Assembly: GCA_937935245.1 (NCBI GenBank)
Contig: CALGXX010000016.1
Location: 1-64,000, forward strand
Length of the DNA stretch: 64,000 bases
Source of the DNA: an uncultured Candidatus Saccharibacteria bacterium
GTDB taxonomy: Bacteria > Patescibacteriota > Saccharimonadia > Saccharimonadales > Saccharimonadaceae
Direction: 5' to 3'
Below the pieces are notes generated by a model. That model was not told the origin of the DNA. It made no database searches and was given only the letters and a program-made list of their open reading frames with translations. A program made the position numbers and the translations under genes. Each line of letters begins with the position of its first letter. Position 1 is the first letter of the stretch. This document shows, one piece after another, positions 28,049-35,868 of this stretch.

Positions 28049-30646
28049 CTAAGCGCCAACTTTTTTGAATGCAGTATCTATTGTTCCGTTTATATTCTTT
28101 GAGGTGTTTGGATTTAACCTAGCTTTTATCGCTGCATCCTTAATTCCATGTCTGGCAGCAGAAGCCTTAGGGTTACTTTTTCTGTAAGCATCAATTGAAG
28201 CCTGAGCCAGCCATTTGGTAGCTCCTGCGTTTTGCACTAAGTGTTCTGCTTGTAAATTGCCATCTGCGGCGTTATCTATGGCCAGATTCTCTAGATCAGT
28301 CATATTTTCAACTTTATCATTAAGGATATCATCCCCGAATTTGTTACCTAATATATTATTATCTCCCTTAGCAAATGCAGCTTTGATGGCACGATTCTTT
28401 ATAACGGCGTCTTTCCCCGCTAAGCTACTGAGCACATTGACACGATCGCTAAAGCCTCCATTAGACATAGTTTGGTCTATTGCAGCTGCGTACATACTTC
28501 GCGAGACTTTTTTACCCGCAGAGGTTTTACCCGTGCTGGCAATAGTAGCTATTTCATTCGATGTCATGCCTCTTAGGGCTAGAGCTTGACCCTTAACTTC
28601 ATTCTCGAATAATTCGTCAGATACAGCTTGACTGTGGGCAGCACCCTCAGATAATCCCGTAAATCGTCCAGCCCAGCTATTGTCCAGTGCTCTCCTAGGG
28701 TTGAGCATAATTCCTGCTCCTTTAGCTAATCTACTATTACTGCCCCTGAGTGCGTCAGCTTTTCTTCCGAGCCAAGTGTTGCCAGATCTACGATTAGCCT
28801 GCCTTTTAGCAGAGCTTTTTTGCCAGCCTTTTTTAATATCACCTATTCTAGATTTTCCCATAACTGCGCCACCTAGACGCTTGTTAGCCATATTACTTAG
28901 GCCGCCAAGTTTTCCTGCAAAACTACCCAATGAGTTTAATGAACTCTTTAGTACGAAAGGTGTGGCGCCTAACGGTAATATAGATACTGCTAAAGCAGCA
29001 AATTGCATAGTCACTTTCGGATTATTTGGGTCATCCGTAGCCGATGCAGCCAATATAGCCCCTGCGAGTTTCCCGGCTCCATATAGAAGAGAAACTACAG
29101 GAAATACTACCAATAAACCTTTGAACATTGATATCCATTTTTTGAATAAGTTTTCAGTGTTTGGCAGAAGCCATGCCGCAAATGCCAGTGGAGAGACTGC
29201 TATTAATAATATAATAGCGGCCTGTCGAACGATTAGTATGACTAGCACGACGAGTAAAGCCAAAAGTAGAGCCATGATAGTAGGCATGCTTACTGCTAGA
29301 AATAGGAATAAAGCTGCTCCAGCTAGAGCTAATCCACCAACTACAAAAGTGGAAAAACTGCCATTCGCTGCTGATTGGGTATCTATTCCTGATGCAGCTC
29401 CCTCCAGAACTCCTTTAAGAGAAAAGCCGAGTATATTAGACAAGTCTACTGCCAATTGACAAAGGTAAAAAGATAAGTTTACAAGCAAAGCTCCTATTAT
29501 CAACCTTGGCAGGATTTTCTTAATTCCATAGTTGCTGACGCCAACATTACTTATTTGGGAGAATATTACCCACAGGAATATTACGGCAAATATAGCGTTT
29601 GCGATATCTCGGAAGAAATCCCAAGCTTGTTTTAATCCTCCGGATGTTGAATCATTCTTAAAGATTTTTGGATCAATAGATAAAAATTGAGATATTGCAG
29701 AATAAGCAGAGTCGCTAATATTACTAGCGAAGTTCATTAGAGGACAAATAAGCCATCCCACTCCGTCGACGCCACATGAGTTTTTTGCTTCATCAGCTTT
29801 ACTTTCTTCGGTCGCTGCTGACCCTGAGGTGTTTACGTCTTTTTTTATGTCATCCCATGCGATTTCACTTTTTTGTGATTTTATAGTTTTCTCGTCTATC
29901 CCGGAATTTCCAGCCAGACAACTAGTAAATACAGCGTCCATCGCGCCGCTTCCAGTATCTCCGTTGGTACGTTTAGCGACAGTTTTAACAGCACTAGCTA
30001 TACACGTACCTATTAACATTTTCGCGAGTTTTTGCTTGGCGGCGTCATCACAGACCCACCCCTTCTCTGATGCTTGTGATGGTGCCCCTGGAAGCGATTG
30101 ATACTTACATCCGGCAGCAACCTTATCTGCGTCTGAGAGCCCCAAATACCATGGACTGGTCTCAATTTTAGGAGAGATTAGAGTTACTAGACTATCCTGA
30201 CCTGCTTTATTAGCGAGTGCTTCGGCATTTTTTTCAACAGTACTAGTCGAACTGCTACCCGAGCCCTTGACACAACGTCCTTTTTTATAAGTACTTGTTC
30301 TGTTATCTATTGTTGATATTTTACGTTCCTCTGAAAATTCATCTTTGGTGTAGCCAGTGTTACACGTAAAGCTAGTGTAGTTACTGCTTGCTCCCTGTTT
30401 TTCATCCGCGCATCTCCAATATCCATCTCCTTGATCAACGGGCTTATACGAGAAAACACCATGTTTCGGACATGTCATAGTGCCATTGGTTATGTTACCC
30501 GTGATGCCGTCATCAGCAAAAGCAGGTTTGGCTGTAAGAATAGTAGAAAATAATGCCATTAGCATAAAGCTCATGCACGCATAAAAAGCTTTATATTTTA
30601 AGCTATTCCCATAACTACGCCCACTAATAAACATAAACACCTTCAT
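28049..30646 (-). CDS. VirB6/TrbL-like polytopic T4SS protein 2
   Basis: 865 residues. It has a signal-type segment (about 25-44), an exported Cys-rich part (about 45-320), then a TrbL/VirB6 core (about 340-600) with SNYGIKKILPRLIIGALLVN and RQAAIILLIAVSPLAFAAWL, and a basic then helical cytoplasmic tail (about 600-865). It is paralogous to the gene downstream. The ATG at 30646 lies in the 3' arm of a 14-bp perfect hairpin; an ATG at 30634 has AAGGTG about 6 bases before it and may be the true start. Either way the first residues are in a sequestering structure. Confidence 0.82.
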   Translation of the reverse strand: MKVFMFISGRSYGNSLKYKAFYACMSFMLMALFSTILTAKPAFADDGITGNITNGTMTCPKHGVFSYKPVDQGDGYWRCADEKQGASSNYTSFTCNTGYTKDEFSEERKISTIDNRTSTYKKGRCVKGSGSSSTSTVEKNAEALANKAGQDSLVTLISPKIETSPWYLGLSDADKVAAGCKYQSLPGAPSQASEKGWVCDDAAKQKLAKMLIGTCIASAVKTVAKRTNGDTGSGAMDAVFTSCLAGNSGIDEKTIKSQKSEIAWDDIKKDVNTSGSAATEESKADEAKNSCGVDGVGWLICPLMNFASNISDSAYSAISQFLSIDPKIFKNDSTSGGLKQAWDFFRDIANAIFAVIFLWVIFSQISNVGVSNYGIKKILPRLIIGALLVNLSFYLCQLAVDLSNILGFSLKGVLEGAASGIDTQSAANGSFSTFVVGGLALAGAALFLFLAVSMPTIMALLLALLVVLVILIVRQAAIILLIAVSPLAFAAWLLPNTENLFKKWISMFKGLLVVFPVVSLLYGAGKLAGAILAASATDDPNNPKVTMQFAALAVSILPLGATPFVLKSSLNSLGSFAGKLGGLSNMANKRLGGAVMGKSRIGDIKKGWQKSSAKRQANRRSGNTWLGRKADALRGSNSRLAKGAGIMLNPRRALDNSWAGRFTGLSEGAAHSQAVSDELFENEVKGQALALRGMTSNEIATIASTGKTSAGKKVSRSMYAAAIDQTMSNGGFSDRVNVLSSLAGKDAVIKNRAIKAAFAKGDNNILGNKFGDDILNDKVENMTDLENLAIDNAADGNLQAEHLVQNAGATKWLAQASIDAYRKSNPKASAARHGIKDAAIKARLNPNTSKNINGTIDTAFKKVGA

Positions 30647-30670
30647 TTAACCATATATGAAGGTGTTTAT
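30633..30670 (-). promoter_or_regulatory. Hairpin over the start of VirB6-like gene 2
   Basis: ATAAACACCTTCAT (30633-30646) and its exact complement (30657-30670) flank a 10-nt loop. In the minus-strand mRNA the upstream arm contains CACCTT, which pairs with AAGGTG just before the ATG at 30634. No T-run follows, so it looks like a ribosome-site-hiding element rather than a terminator. Confidence 0.55.
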
Positions 30671-30694
30671 GCAAGATTTTAGTAAAGTTTATTT

Positions 30695-31831
30695 TTAAGA
30701 TGCGTAGTATTTTTGTAATTCAGGAAGGTCGCAAATTAGTCTTTCCTTATCGCCGTCAACAATGTGAATACTTTTGGTGCTAATGCCGTCGGTGCATGTC
30801 TTATCTGTAACTCTCGCGTCAACTAATGTTCCATATATATATGCTCTTTGGCCTTCCGCTGGAGCTCCGTATCCATTACCTGGTTTTTCTGCCGGCTCAT
30901 TAGCATAGTGTATGTCTTCTGATTCAGTATTTACAATTAATACAGTAAGTTTTAACACACGCTTTATATCGTCTCCCATATCACTTGGGACAAGGAAATC
31001 GTATGTATCGTGCGTTCCCCCAGCGTTCATTCCTCCTGAACTTAGCAGGTCTGCATCTGGATCTTTAGCGTCCTTATCGTTAAAGTTATTTCTGGTTCTG
31101 GTTCCGTAGTAACTCGCAAAAGGTTCTATTAATTTACCCTCTTCTATGGTTCCGCCATATATAGATGTTTTTATGGATACAGGATACTCTTTAAAATTAT
31201 TAAGCCTTCCCTTCAACTTTGATTTGGCATAACCACCGGTAAAGGCATCTAGTGCTTCAGCCATTACATCATCTGCGGTTATGCCAGTTTCTGGCGGTAA
31301 TAAAGAGTTGTCTTCATTGCAGGCGTGTGTAAGCACAGCAATATCGTACAATAGCGTCATAATAGAGCGTGCAACTTCATCCTGAACTTCTTTGTAGTTG
31401 CCTGCATCTGCTTTCCAAGCGCCTTTCTCATAATCAAAAGTCTTAGACTTAAATCCATGATTTGCGTGAGACCACCCTATCAGAAGACCCATTCGTTTAG
31501 TGTAAAACTCGCCCTTTTGCTTCTCTTCTTCTGTAGCGTTTTCGAATTCTTTTTTTAGCGCGCTTAGATTCTCAGCGAAATCTTTCAGTCCGACAAATTC
31601 CATTTTTATTTCTTGAGTTTCTGGAGTTGGGGATTTTGTTACAGGCTCTGTCCCTATTGATTTGGTAGGAGCTGGAGTAGTTTGTTCCGCGCTTTGAACT
31701 TTTTGCGCGCCGCAGCCTGCGGCAAGTGCTAATGTTGCAGCAATCGCGCCAAATTTCGCGCCAAATTTAATAAAATCTCTCCTAGGCATTTCTTTTGATG
31801 AACCGCTTGGGTTATTAGGGTTATAAACCAT
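30695..31831 (-). CDS. Tat-type lipoprotein of unknown function
   Basis: About 378 residues when started at ATG 31831; the open frame continues upstream into tRNA-Asp, which is spurious. AAAGGA lies 11 bases before this ATG. The N-terminus has a twin-arginine motif (MPRRDFIKFG), a hydrophobic stretch and a lipobox (LAAGC), so the product should be exported folded and lipid-anchored at Cys near residue 33. A Thr/Pro-rich linker follows, then a globular domain (about 55-378) that I do not recognise, rich in charged residues (LLIGWSHANHGF, TRTRNNFNDKDAKDPDADLL). It lies between the two arms of the T4SS locus. Confidence 0.7.
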   Translation of the reverse strand: MVYNPNNPSGSSKEMPRRDFIKFGAKFGAIAATLALAAGCGAQKVQSAEQTTPAPTKSIGTEPVTKSPTPETQEIKMEFVGLKDFAENLSALKKEFENATEEEKQKGEFYTKRMGLLIGWSHANHGFKSKTFDYEKGAWKADAGNYKEVQDEVARSIMTLLYDIAVLTHACNEDNSLLPPETGITADDVMAEALDAFTGGYAKSKLKGRLNNFKEYPVSIKTSIYGGTIEEGKLIEPFASYYGTRTRNNFNDKDAKDPDADLLSSGGMNAGGTHDTYDFLVPSDMGDDIKRVLKLTVLIVNTESEDIHYANEPAEKPGNGYGAPAEGQRAYIYGTLVDARVTDKTCTDGISTKSIHIVDGDKERLICDLPELQKYYAS

Positions 31832-31960
31832 AACGCTTGGGGTCCTTTCTCTGACATTGTCAGGTATTTTATTGTAAAACTCCTTAGACTTTTCAGCCCA
31901 ATTGGCAATATCATAACATAAATTGCACATAAATGCAATAAATATGGAATATTTTTTCAT

Positions 31961-31986
31961 AAAAAAACACCCTGTCGAGGGGTGAA
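31961..31986 (-). terminator. Terminator after tRNA-Asp
   Basis: On the minus strand CACCC and GGGTG form a short stem followed by seven T residues, directly downstream of the tRNA. Confidence 0.7.
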
Positions 31987-31993
31987 TTATCTG

Positions 31994-32071
31994 TGGCGCG
32001 CTCGACCGGATTCGAACCGGCGATCTCCTCCGTGACAGGGAGGCGTGATAGGCCAACTTCACTACGAGCGC
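31994..32071 (-). tRNA. tRNA-Asp (GUC)
   Basis: A 78-nt cloverleaf with GCGCUCG/CGAGCGC acceptor stem, CCUCC/GGAGG anticodon stem, loop CUGUCAC, TTCGAAT T-loop and an encoded CCA end. Confidence 0.95.
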
Positions 32072-32137
32072 ATATCAATATCCCTTATATTATCAGATTA
32101 CTTCTGTCTTTTCAAGGAAAATGTTTGCTTTTTTCGC

Positions 32138-32164
32138 TTGACTATTTTACAATTTAGGTATAAG
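32138..32164 (+). promoter_or_regulatory. Possible promoter of pilin operon
   Basis: TTGACT (32138-32143) and TATAAG (32159-32164) with a short 15-bp spacer, 10 nt before the first pilin ATG. The spacing is suboptimal. Confidence 0.35.
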
Positions 32165-32174
32165 AGAAAATTTT

Positions 32175-32549
32175 ATGACAAAAAGAAATATTGTAATCAG
32201 TATATTCATCGCAACAGTAATCGCAGGAAGTATTTTTATACCCAGGGTAGCTTTAGCAGTTGCCAAATGTGGTGGAGCGGAAACCTCTGTTATTTCCTGT
32301 GACGGAACTGGTAGTACAGCAATCATTAATATAATAAAGCAAGTCATTAAGATTTTAACTGCTGGTATTGGAGTTGCGGCGGTTGGTGCTGTTATATATG
32401 GGGCATTTTTATATACCACTTCTGAGGGTAGCCCGGATAAGATAAAAAAAGCGCGTGAAGTCTGGACGAATACTGTTATTGGGATAATAATGTTTGCGTT
32501 TATGGTGGCAATTACCAACTTTATTATTCCAGGAGGAGTTTTCGATTAA
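32175..32549 (+). CDS. VirB2/TrbC-like pilin 1
   Basis: 124 residues. An N-terminal export segment (about 7-30) is followed by a short Cys-containing part (CGGAETSVISCDGTG) and two membrane helices (about 48-75 and 92-118) joined by a charged turn (SEGSPDKIKKAREVW). This two-helix layout is that of VirB2/TrbC pilin subunits, which polymerise into conjugative pili. It is the first of six consecutive genes with the same plan. Its stop overlaps the next ATG by one base. Confidence 0.8.
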   Translation: MTKRNIVISIFIATVIAGSIFIPRVALAVAKCGGAETSVISCDGTGSTAIINIIKQVIKILTAGIGVAAVGAVIYGAFLYTTSEGSPDKIKKAREVWTNTVIGIIMFAFMVAITNFIIPGGVFD

Positions 32550-32983
32550 TGAAAAAGATTATAATAGCGATGTCTTTAATGATTATGGGGTCGTTTGGGG
32601 CGAGTGTAACTTTCCCGAATACTTCTTTTGCGGACGATAACGATGCGTGTTCTAATAAGGGGAAAATTTTAACGTTAAAACCATGGTATAGCGGTTTAAC
32701 TAATAATGACTGTTCCCTTAGAAGTCCAGGCGCAGATGCTAATTCTCAAGCTAACTATATTTGGAAAATCGCACTTAATATCGTTGATGATTTGCTGCAG
32801 CTTATCGGCTACACGACTATTGGATATATCATGTACGGTGGTTTCTTGATGATGACCAGTAACGGCGCTCCAGATAAGGCCGCTCGTGGACGAAAAACTA
32901 TTATGAGTGCCGCTATTGGCTTGGTTATTGCCCTAGCTTCTGTTGCGCTAGTCAACTTTATATCATCAAAGATAGGGGTATAA
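32549..32983 (+). CDS. VirB2/TrbC-like pilin 2
   Basis: 144 residues, the longest of the series. After a signal peptide (about 1-28, ending near SFA) comes a Cys-containing exported part (DACSNKGKILTLKPWYSG, then NDCSLRSPG) and two membrane helices (about 70-98 and 112-142) with turn SNGAPDKAARGRKTI between them. The VirB2-like fold is inferred from topology. The extended N-terminal domain sets it apart and may make it a tip or minor subunit. It overlaps the previous gene by one base. Confidence 0.75.
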   Translation: MKKIIIAMSLMIMGSFGASVTFPNTSFADDNDACSNKGKILTLKPWYSGLTNNDCSLRSPGADANSQANYIWKIALNIVDDLLQLIGYTTIGYIMYGGFLMMTSNGAPDKAARGRKTIMSAAIGLVIALASVALVNFISSKIGV

Positions 32984-32984
32984 A

Positions 32985-33269
32985 ATGAGATATATGGAAT
33001 TTTTTGCTGGATTATTAGGAGAGGCAGATGCTCTTGGTGTGCCGAAGAATAATGGTGTAGATATTATGAAGTTTGTCGATCTGGCACTTTGGGTGGCTGG
33101 TATTATAGCTGTTATTGTGGTGATTATTGCTGGAATAAACTATTCCCTGTCATCTGGCGATCCGTCCAAAACTGCCAGCGCAAAGAATGCTATTTTATAT
33201 TCAGTCATTGGTCTGGTTATTGCTGCTAGTGCGATTGCTATAACAAAGTATATTATAGGAAAGGTTTAA
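32985..33269 (+). CDS. VirB2/TrbC-like pilin 3 (short, no clear signal peptide)
   Basis: 94 residues, the shortest member. It lacks an obvious N-terminal signal peptide. Two membrane helices (about 24-50 and 66-92) are joined by a turn (SSGDPSKTASAKNAIL) nearly the same as in the neighbouring pilins. The lack of a cleavable leader means it may insert directly or serve as a platform subunit. It starts 1 base after the upstream stop and is followed 1 base later by the next pilin gene. Confidence 0.72.
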   Translation: MRYMEFFAGLLGEADALGVPKNNGVDIMKFVDLALWVAGIIAVIVVIIAGINYSLSSGDPSKTASAKNAILYSVIGLVIAASAIAITKYIIGKV

Positions 33270-33270
33270 G

Positions 33271-33648
33271 ATGAAGATTTTTACGAAAATTCTGACTGCT
33301 GGAATGTTAATGGTTGGGCTTCTTGGAGTGCTTACTCCAGCAGTATCTGCAGCTAACGGTATTAATATTTGCTCAGGAAATGAAAACTCTATCTATTGTA
33401 AAAATAAAAACACTGGCGAAACTCAAGTGAACGGTATCATAAAAACTATCGTTGAAGTTCTGCTTACTGCCGTTGGTGCTATTTCGATTATTATGATAGT
33501 TATTGGTGGTATTATGTTTGCACTTTCCAGTGGTGACGCTCAGAAAGCCGCAAAAGCCAGGAACACTGTTTTATATGCGGTAGTCGGTTTGGCTGTGTCA
33601 TTATTCGCATCAGCAATTGTTAATTTTGTATTTAATAGGTTTAATTAG
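33271..33648 (+). CDS. VirB2/TrbC-like pilin 4
   Basis: 125 residues. It has a signal peptide (about 1-27, ending AVSA), two cysteines in the exported N-terminal part (ICSGNENSIYCKNKN) and two membrane helices (about 50-78 and 97-122) joined by SSGDAQKAAKARNTVL. The pattern is the VirB2/TrbC pilin plan. The Cys pair, as in pilins 1 and 2, could form a disulfide on the cell surface. It is 1 bp after pilin 3. Confidence 0.78.
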   Translation: MKIFTKILTAGMLMVGLLGVLTPAVSAANGINICSGNENSIYCKNKNTGETQVNGIIKTIVEVLLTAVGAISIIMIVIGGIMFALSSGDAQKAAKARNTVLYAVVGLAVSLFASAIVNFVFNRFN

Positions 33649-33656
33649 GAGAAAAT

Positions 33657-34034
33657 ATGAAAAAATCAATAATATCAATAGCAATTATGACCTGTGCGGT
33701 GTTTGGGGTGTCAGTTTTATCTACCACTTCCCTGTCGGGCAGTGTTTCTGCCCAGGTATCTAAAGGAATTGATACGGCTACAACATCGGAAATGAAAGGT
33801 AAAAGTATTGACGGTGATGGCGGTCTAATAAAAACAGTAGTTAATGTTTTACTTTGGGCTGTGGGTATTTTGTCTGTTATTATGATTATTTTTAGTGGTT
33901 TTCGCTATATTACTTCATCTGGCGACGCATCAAAGACAAAATCTGCTCAGAATACGCTCATTTATTCAGTAGTTGGACTAATAGTGGCTATCATGGCATG
34001 GGCGATTGTCAATATGGTTATAAAGCGACTATAA
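33657..34034 (+). CDS. VirB2/TrbC-like pilin 5
   Basis: 125 residues. It has a signal peptide (about 1-33, ending SVSA), a short linker without cysteine, and two membrane helices (about 58-85 and 98-123) joined by SSGDASKTKSAQNTLI. GGAGAAA precedes the ATG. The sequence is close to pilin 6, and this pair probably arose by recent duplication. The gene ends the first transcript; pilin 6 has its own promoter in the following gap. Confidence 0.8.
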   Translation: MKKSIISIAIMTCAVFGVSVLSTTSLSGSVSAQVSKGIDTATTSEMKGKSIDGDGGLIKTVVNVLLWAVGILSVIMIIFSGFRYITSSGDASKTKSAQNTLIYSVVGLIVAIMAWAIVNMVIKRL

Positions 34035-34050
34035 TAAATCCATAATTAGT

Positions 34051-34079
34051 TTTACAAATAACAGATAAAAATATATAAT
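34051..34079 (+). promoter_or_regulatory. Strong promoter of pilin 6
   Basis: TTTACA (34051-34056) and TATAAT (34074-34079) are separated by exactly 17 bp. AAGGAGA lies before the ATG. This is the best-matching promoter of the pilin cluster. Confidence 0.75.
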
Positions 34080-34110
34080 AGTAATATCATTAAACAAGGA
34101 GAAAATAACA

Positions 34111-34494
34111 ATGAATAAATTAAAATTAATCTTGGCGGGACTACTAGTAGTACCAACTGTTGCTTTGGCTGTAGCTCCAGCAGCGGGCGCTGAAGGAGAC
34201 TATACTCTAAAGGGCGGTGTTAGTAGCGCGCAAGGAACAGGCGTTGATCAGGTATCCACAGACCCTGAATCTTTGGTTAAGCAGTTTGTAAACATATTCT
34301 TGTTTGCTGTTGGTGCATTGAGTGTTATCATGCTTATCTGGGGCGGTATTCGTTACACCACTTCAGCTGGTGATAGTAATAAGGTTCAGGCTGCTAAGAA
34401 CACAGTTTTGTACGCAATTGTCGGTTTGGTGGTTGCTATTTTGGCATACGCAATCGTCAATATGGTTATCGGTAAGATTACATCAGGATCATAA
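34111..34494 (+). CDS. VirB2/TrbC-like pilin 6, likely major subunit
   Basis: 127 residues. It has a clear signal peptide (about 1-26, ending AGA), a short mature N-terminus (EGDYTLKGGVSSAQGTGV) without cysteine, and two membrane helices (about 55-82 and 97-122) joined by SAGDSNKVQAAKNTVL. It has its own near-consensus promoter, a strong Shine-Dalgarno and a strong terminator, unlike the other pilins, so it is probably the most abundant subunit. That conclusion is inferred from signal strength only. Confidence 0.83.
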   Translation: MNKLKLILAGLLVVPTVALAVAPAAGAEGDYTLKGGVSSAQGTGVDQVSTDPESLVKQFVNIFLFAVGALSVIMLIWGGIRYTTSAGDSNKVQAAKNTVLYAIVGLVVAILAYAIVNMVIGKITSGS

Positions 34495-34510
34495 TCTTTC
34501 CTATTAATAA

Positions 34511-34541
34511 AAAAGAGCCTCATCAGCGAGGCTCTTTTTTT
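34511..34541 (+). terminator. Terminator after pilin 6
   Basis: AGAGCCTC (34514-34521) and GAGGCTCT (34528-34535) form an 8-bp stem with a 6-nt loop followed by six T residues. Confidence 0.88.
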
Positions 34542-34547
34542 ATGGTT

Positions 34548-34577
34548 AAAAAAATACCGCCAACTTGTGACGGTATT
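34548..34577 (-). terminator. Terminator after hsp20
   Basis: AATACCG/CGGTATT stem with an 11-nt loop, followed on the minus strand by a run of T residues. Confidence 0.75.
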
Positions 34578-34594
34578 TTCTGTAAAATGGTTTT

Positions 34595-35089
34595 TTACAG
34601 AACTTGAATCTTCTTTGCTCTTTCTTGCTTTATCTTTTCGAAAGTAATTGTCAAAACGCCATCTTTTAATTCTGCCTTAACGCCTTCTTCATTCACAGCG
34701 GTTGGCAATGCTAATGTACGGCTGAATTCGCCCCAGTAACATTCCTGAATGTGCCATTGGCGAACATCTGCTTCGTCACCACTAGACAGTGTGCCGCTAA
34801 TTGTTAAGATGCCGTCAGAAATGCTTACGTCTAGGTCGTTTCGATCTACGCCAGCAGTACGAGCTTTGATAACTAGGTTGTTTTCTGTCTCAAAAACGTC
34901 AACAGCCAATTGACCCATTGCATCATCAGCCTCGTCTTCCCAGTTGTCATCGGATCGTGTTGCTGGTGCACTGTTGTTTCTACTATTGTCGTCGTTAAAA
35001 CCAGGTAACAGATCGTCGTTATCATCATCAATAAACGCCGCTGCCAATTCCTGTTCTGTTAGTAATGTATCATCTTGCTTTCGGGCCAT
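34595..35089 (-). CDS. Hsp20-family small heat-shock protein
   Basis: 164 residues. A long acidic disordered N-terminus (about 1-60, Asp/Asn-rich) precedes an alpha-crystallin domain (about 62-160: VDVFETENNLVIKARTAGVD, DLDVSISDGILTISG, GEFSRTLALPTAV, ELKDGVLTITFEK). Small heat-shock proteins hold unfolding proteins for refolding by other chaperones. The ATG at 35089 is preferred over 35101 because GAGGAAAT lies right before it. A C-terminal IxI anchoring motif is not obvious (ends KKIQVL). No CIRCE element is seen upstream. Confidence 0.9.
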   Translation of the reverse strand: MARKQDDTLLTEQELAAAFIDDDNDDLLPGFNDDNSRNNSAPATRSDDNWEDEADDAMGQLAVDVFETENNLVIKARTAGVDRNDLDVSISDGILTISGTLSSGDEADVRQWHIQECYWGEFSRTLALPTAVNEEGVKAELKDGVLTITFEKIKQERAKKIQVL

Positions 35090-35193
35090 AATTTCCTCCA
35101 CTTTTATAATAGGCTCATTGACAAAGTCTTTATTAGTATAACTGTAATGTGCGTTATAATCAACAGAGAAAGGCTTAAAACGTAAAAATTACA

Positions 35194-35868
35194 ATGTTTG
35201 ACGCGCTATTATCAATCATCGCTCCCCACCACTGTTATAAGTGTGGTAAAACGGGTGGTATTTTATGCTTAGATTGTAAAAAATACATCATGAGTCGGAA
35301 GTACGATATGTGTGTATTATGTGGTGATTTATTGGAGAATGGCAATTTATGTAAAAAGCATAATCTTCCCTGTGATATGATCTGGTGTTTTTCACGACGT
35401 ACAGGTGTTGTCGCAAAGATTATTGATGATTATAAGTTTAACCGCGTTCAGGCGGCGGCTGGATTGTTAAGTGAGTTCTTAGACGAAGCTCTTCCTGAAT
35501 TGTCGCCAGATACAGTAATCGTACCAATTCCTACAATTTCTAATAATATTCGGCGTCGTGGATTTGATCATATTCGAAAAATTGCTATTAAATTATCTCG
35601 ACGAAGAAAAATAGAATGTCGCTCCCTGCTCCGGCGCAGAAATAACGTAACTCAGCATTTTACGAAGTCTTCCGCCCAGAGAAAACGTCAAGCAAAGGAG
35701 TTTTTTGAAATTGCGGGTAAAATTGATAAAAATAAGCGGTATATCATTATTGATGATATTTTTACGACTGGATCAACTGTGTTGGCGGCGGCGGAATGTT
35801 TGAAGAAAAATGGTGCCAAACACGTGGACATTGCGGTTATTGCCAGGCACGGGCGACCGAAATTATGA
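35194..35868 (+). CDS. comF: ComF-family phosphoribosyltransferase-like protein
   Basis: 224 residues. The N-terminal zinc-finger-like part has four CxxC-type pairs (HCYKCG, CLDC, CVLCG, CKKH), followed by a phosphoribosyltransferase-like fold with the PRPP-binding signature YIIIDDIFTTGSTV near residue 190. ComF/GntX proteins take part in DNA uptake for transformation, working with ComFA helicase. Its presence suggests natural competence, which TM7 bacteria may use to gain nucleotides or genes from hosts. It ends in TGA and overlaps rlmH by 6 bp. Confidence 0.88.
   Translation: MFDALLSIIAPHHCYKCGKTGGILCLDCKKYIMSRKYDMCVLCGDLLENGNLCKKHNLPCDMIWCFSRRTGVVAKIIDDYKFNRVQAAAGLLSEFLDEALPELSPDTVIVPIPTISNNIRRRGFDHIRKIAIKLSRRRKIECRSLLRRRNNVTQHFTKSSAQRKRQAKEFFEIAGKIDKNKRYIIIDDIFTTGSTVLAAAECLKKNGAKHVDIAVIARHGRPKL

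Noticed and set aside
28680..29459. 259-residue plus-strand ORF
   Set aside because: It is antisense to the membrane core of VirB6-like gene 2; its hydrophobic composition mirrors the complementary codons.
31832..32062. N-terminal extension of the Tat lipoprotein reading frame through tRNA-Asp
   Set aside because: The extension overlaps a clear tRNA and its terminator and hides the Tat signal; ATG 31831 with AAAGGA is better.
15819..34494. Integrative conjugative element flanked by tRNA-Asp
   Set aside because: No integrase, relaxase or tRNA-end repeat was seen, and the tRNA lies inside the locus rather than at its edge.
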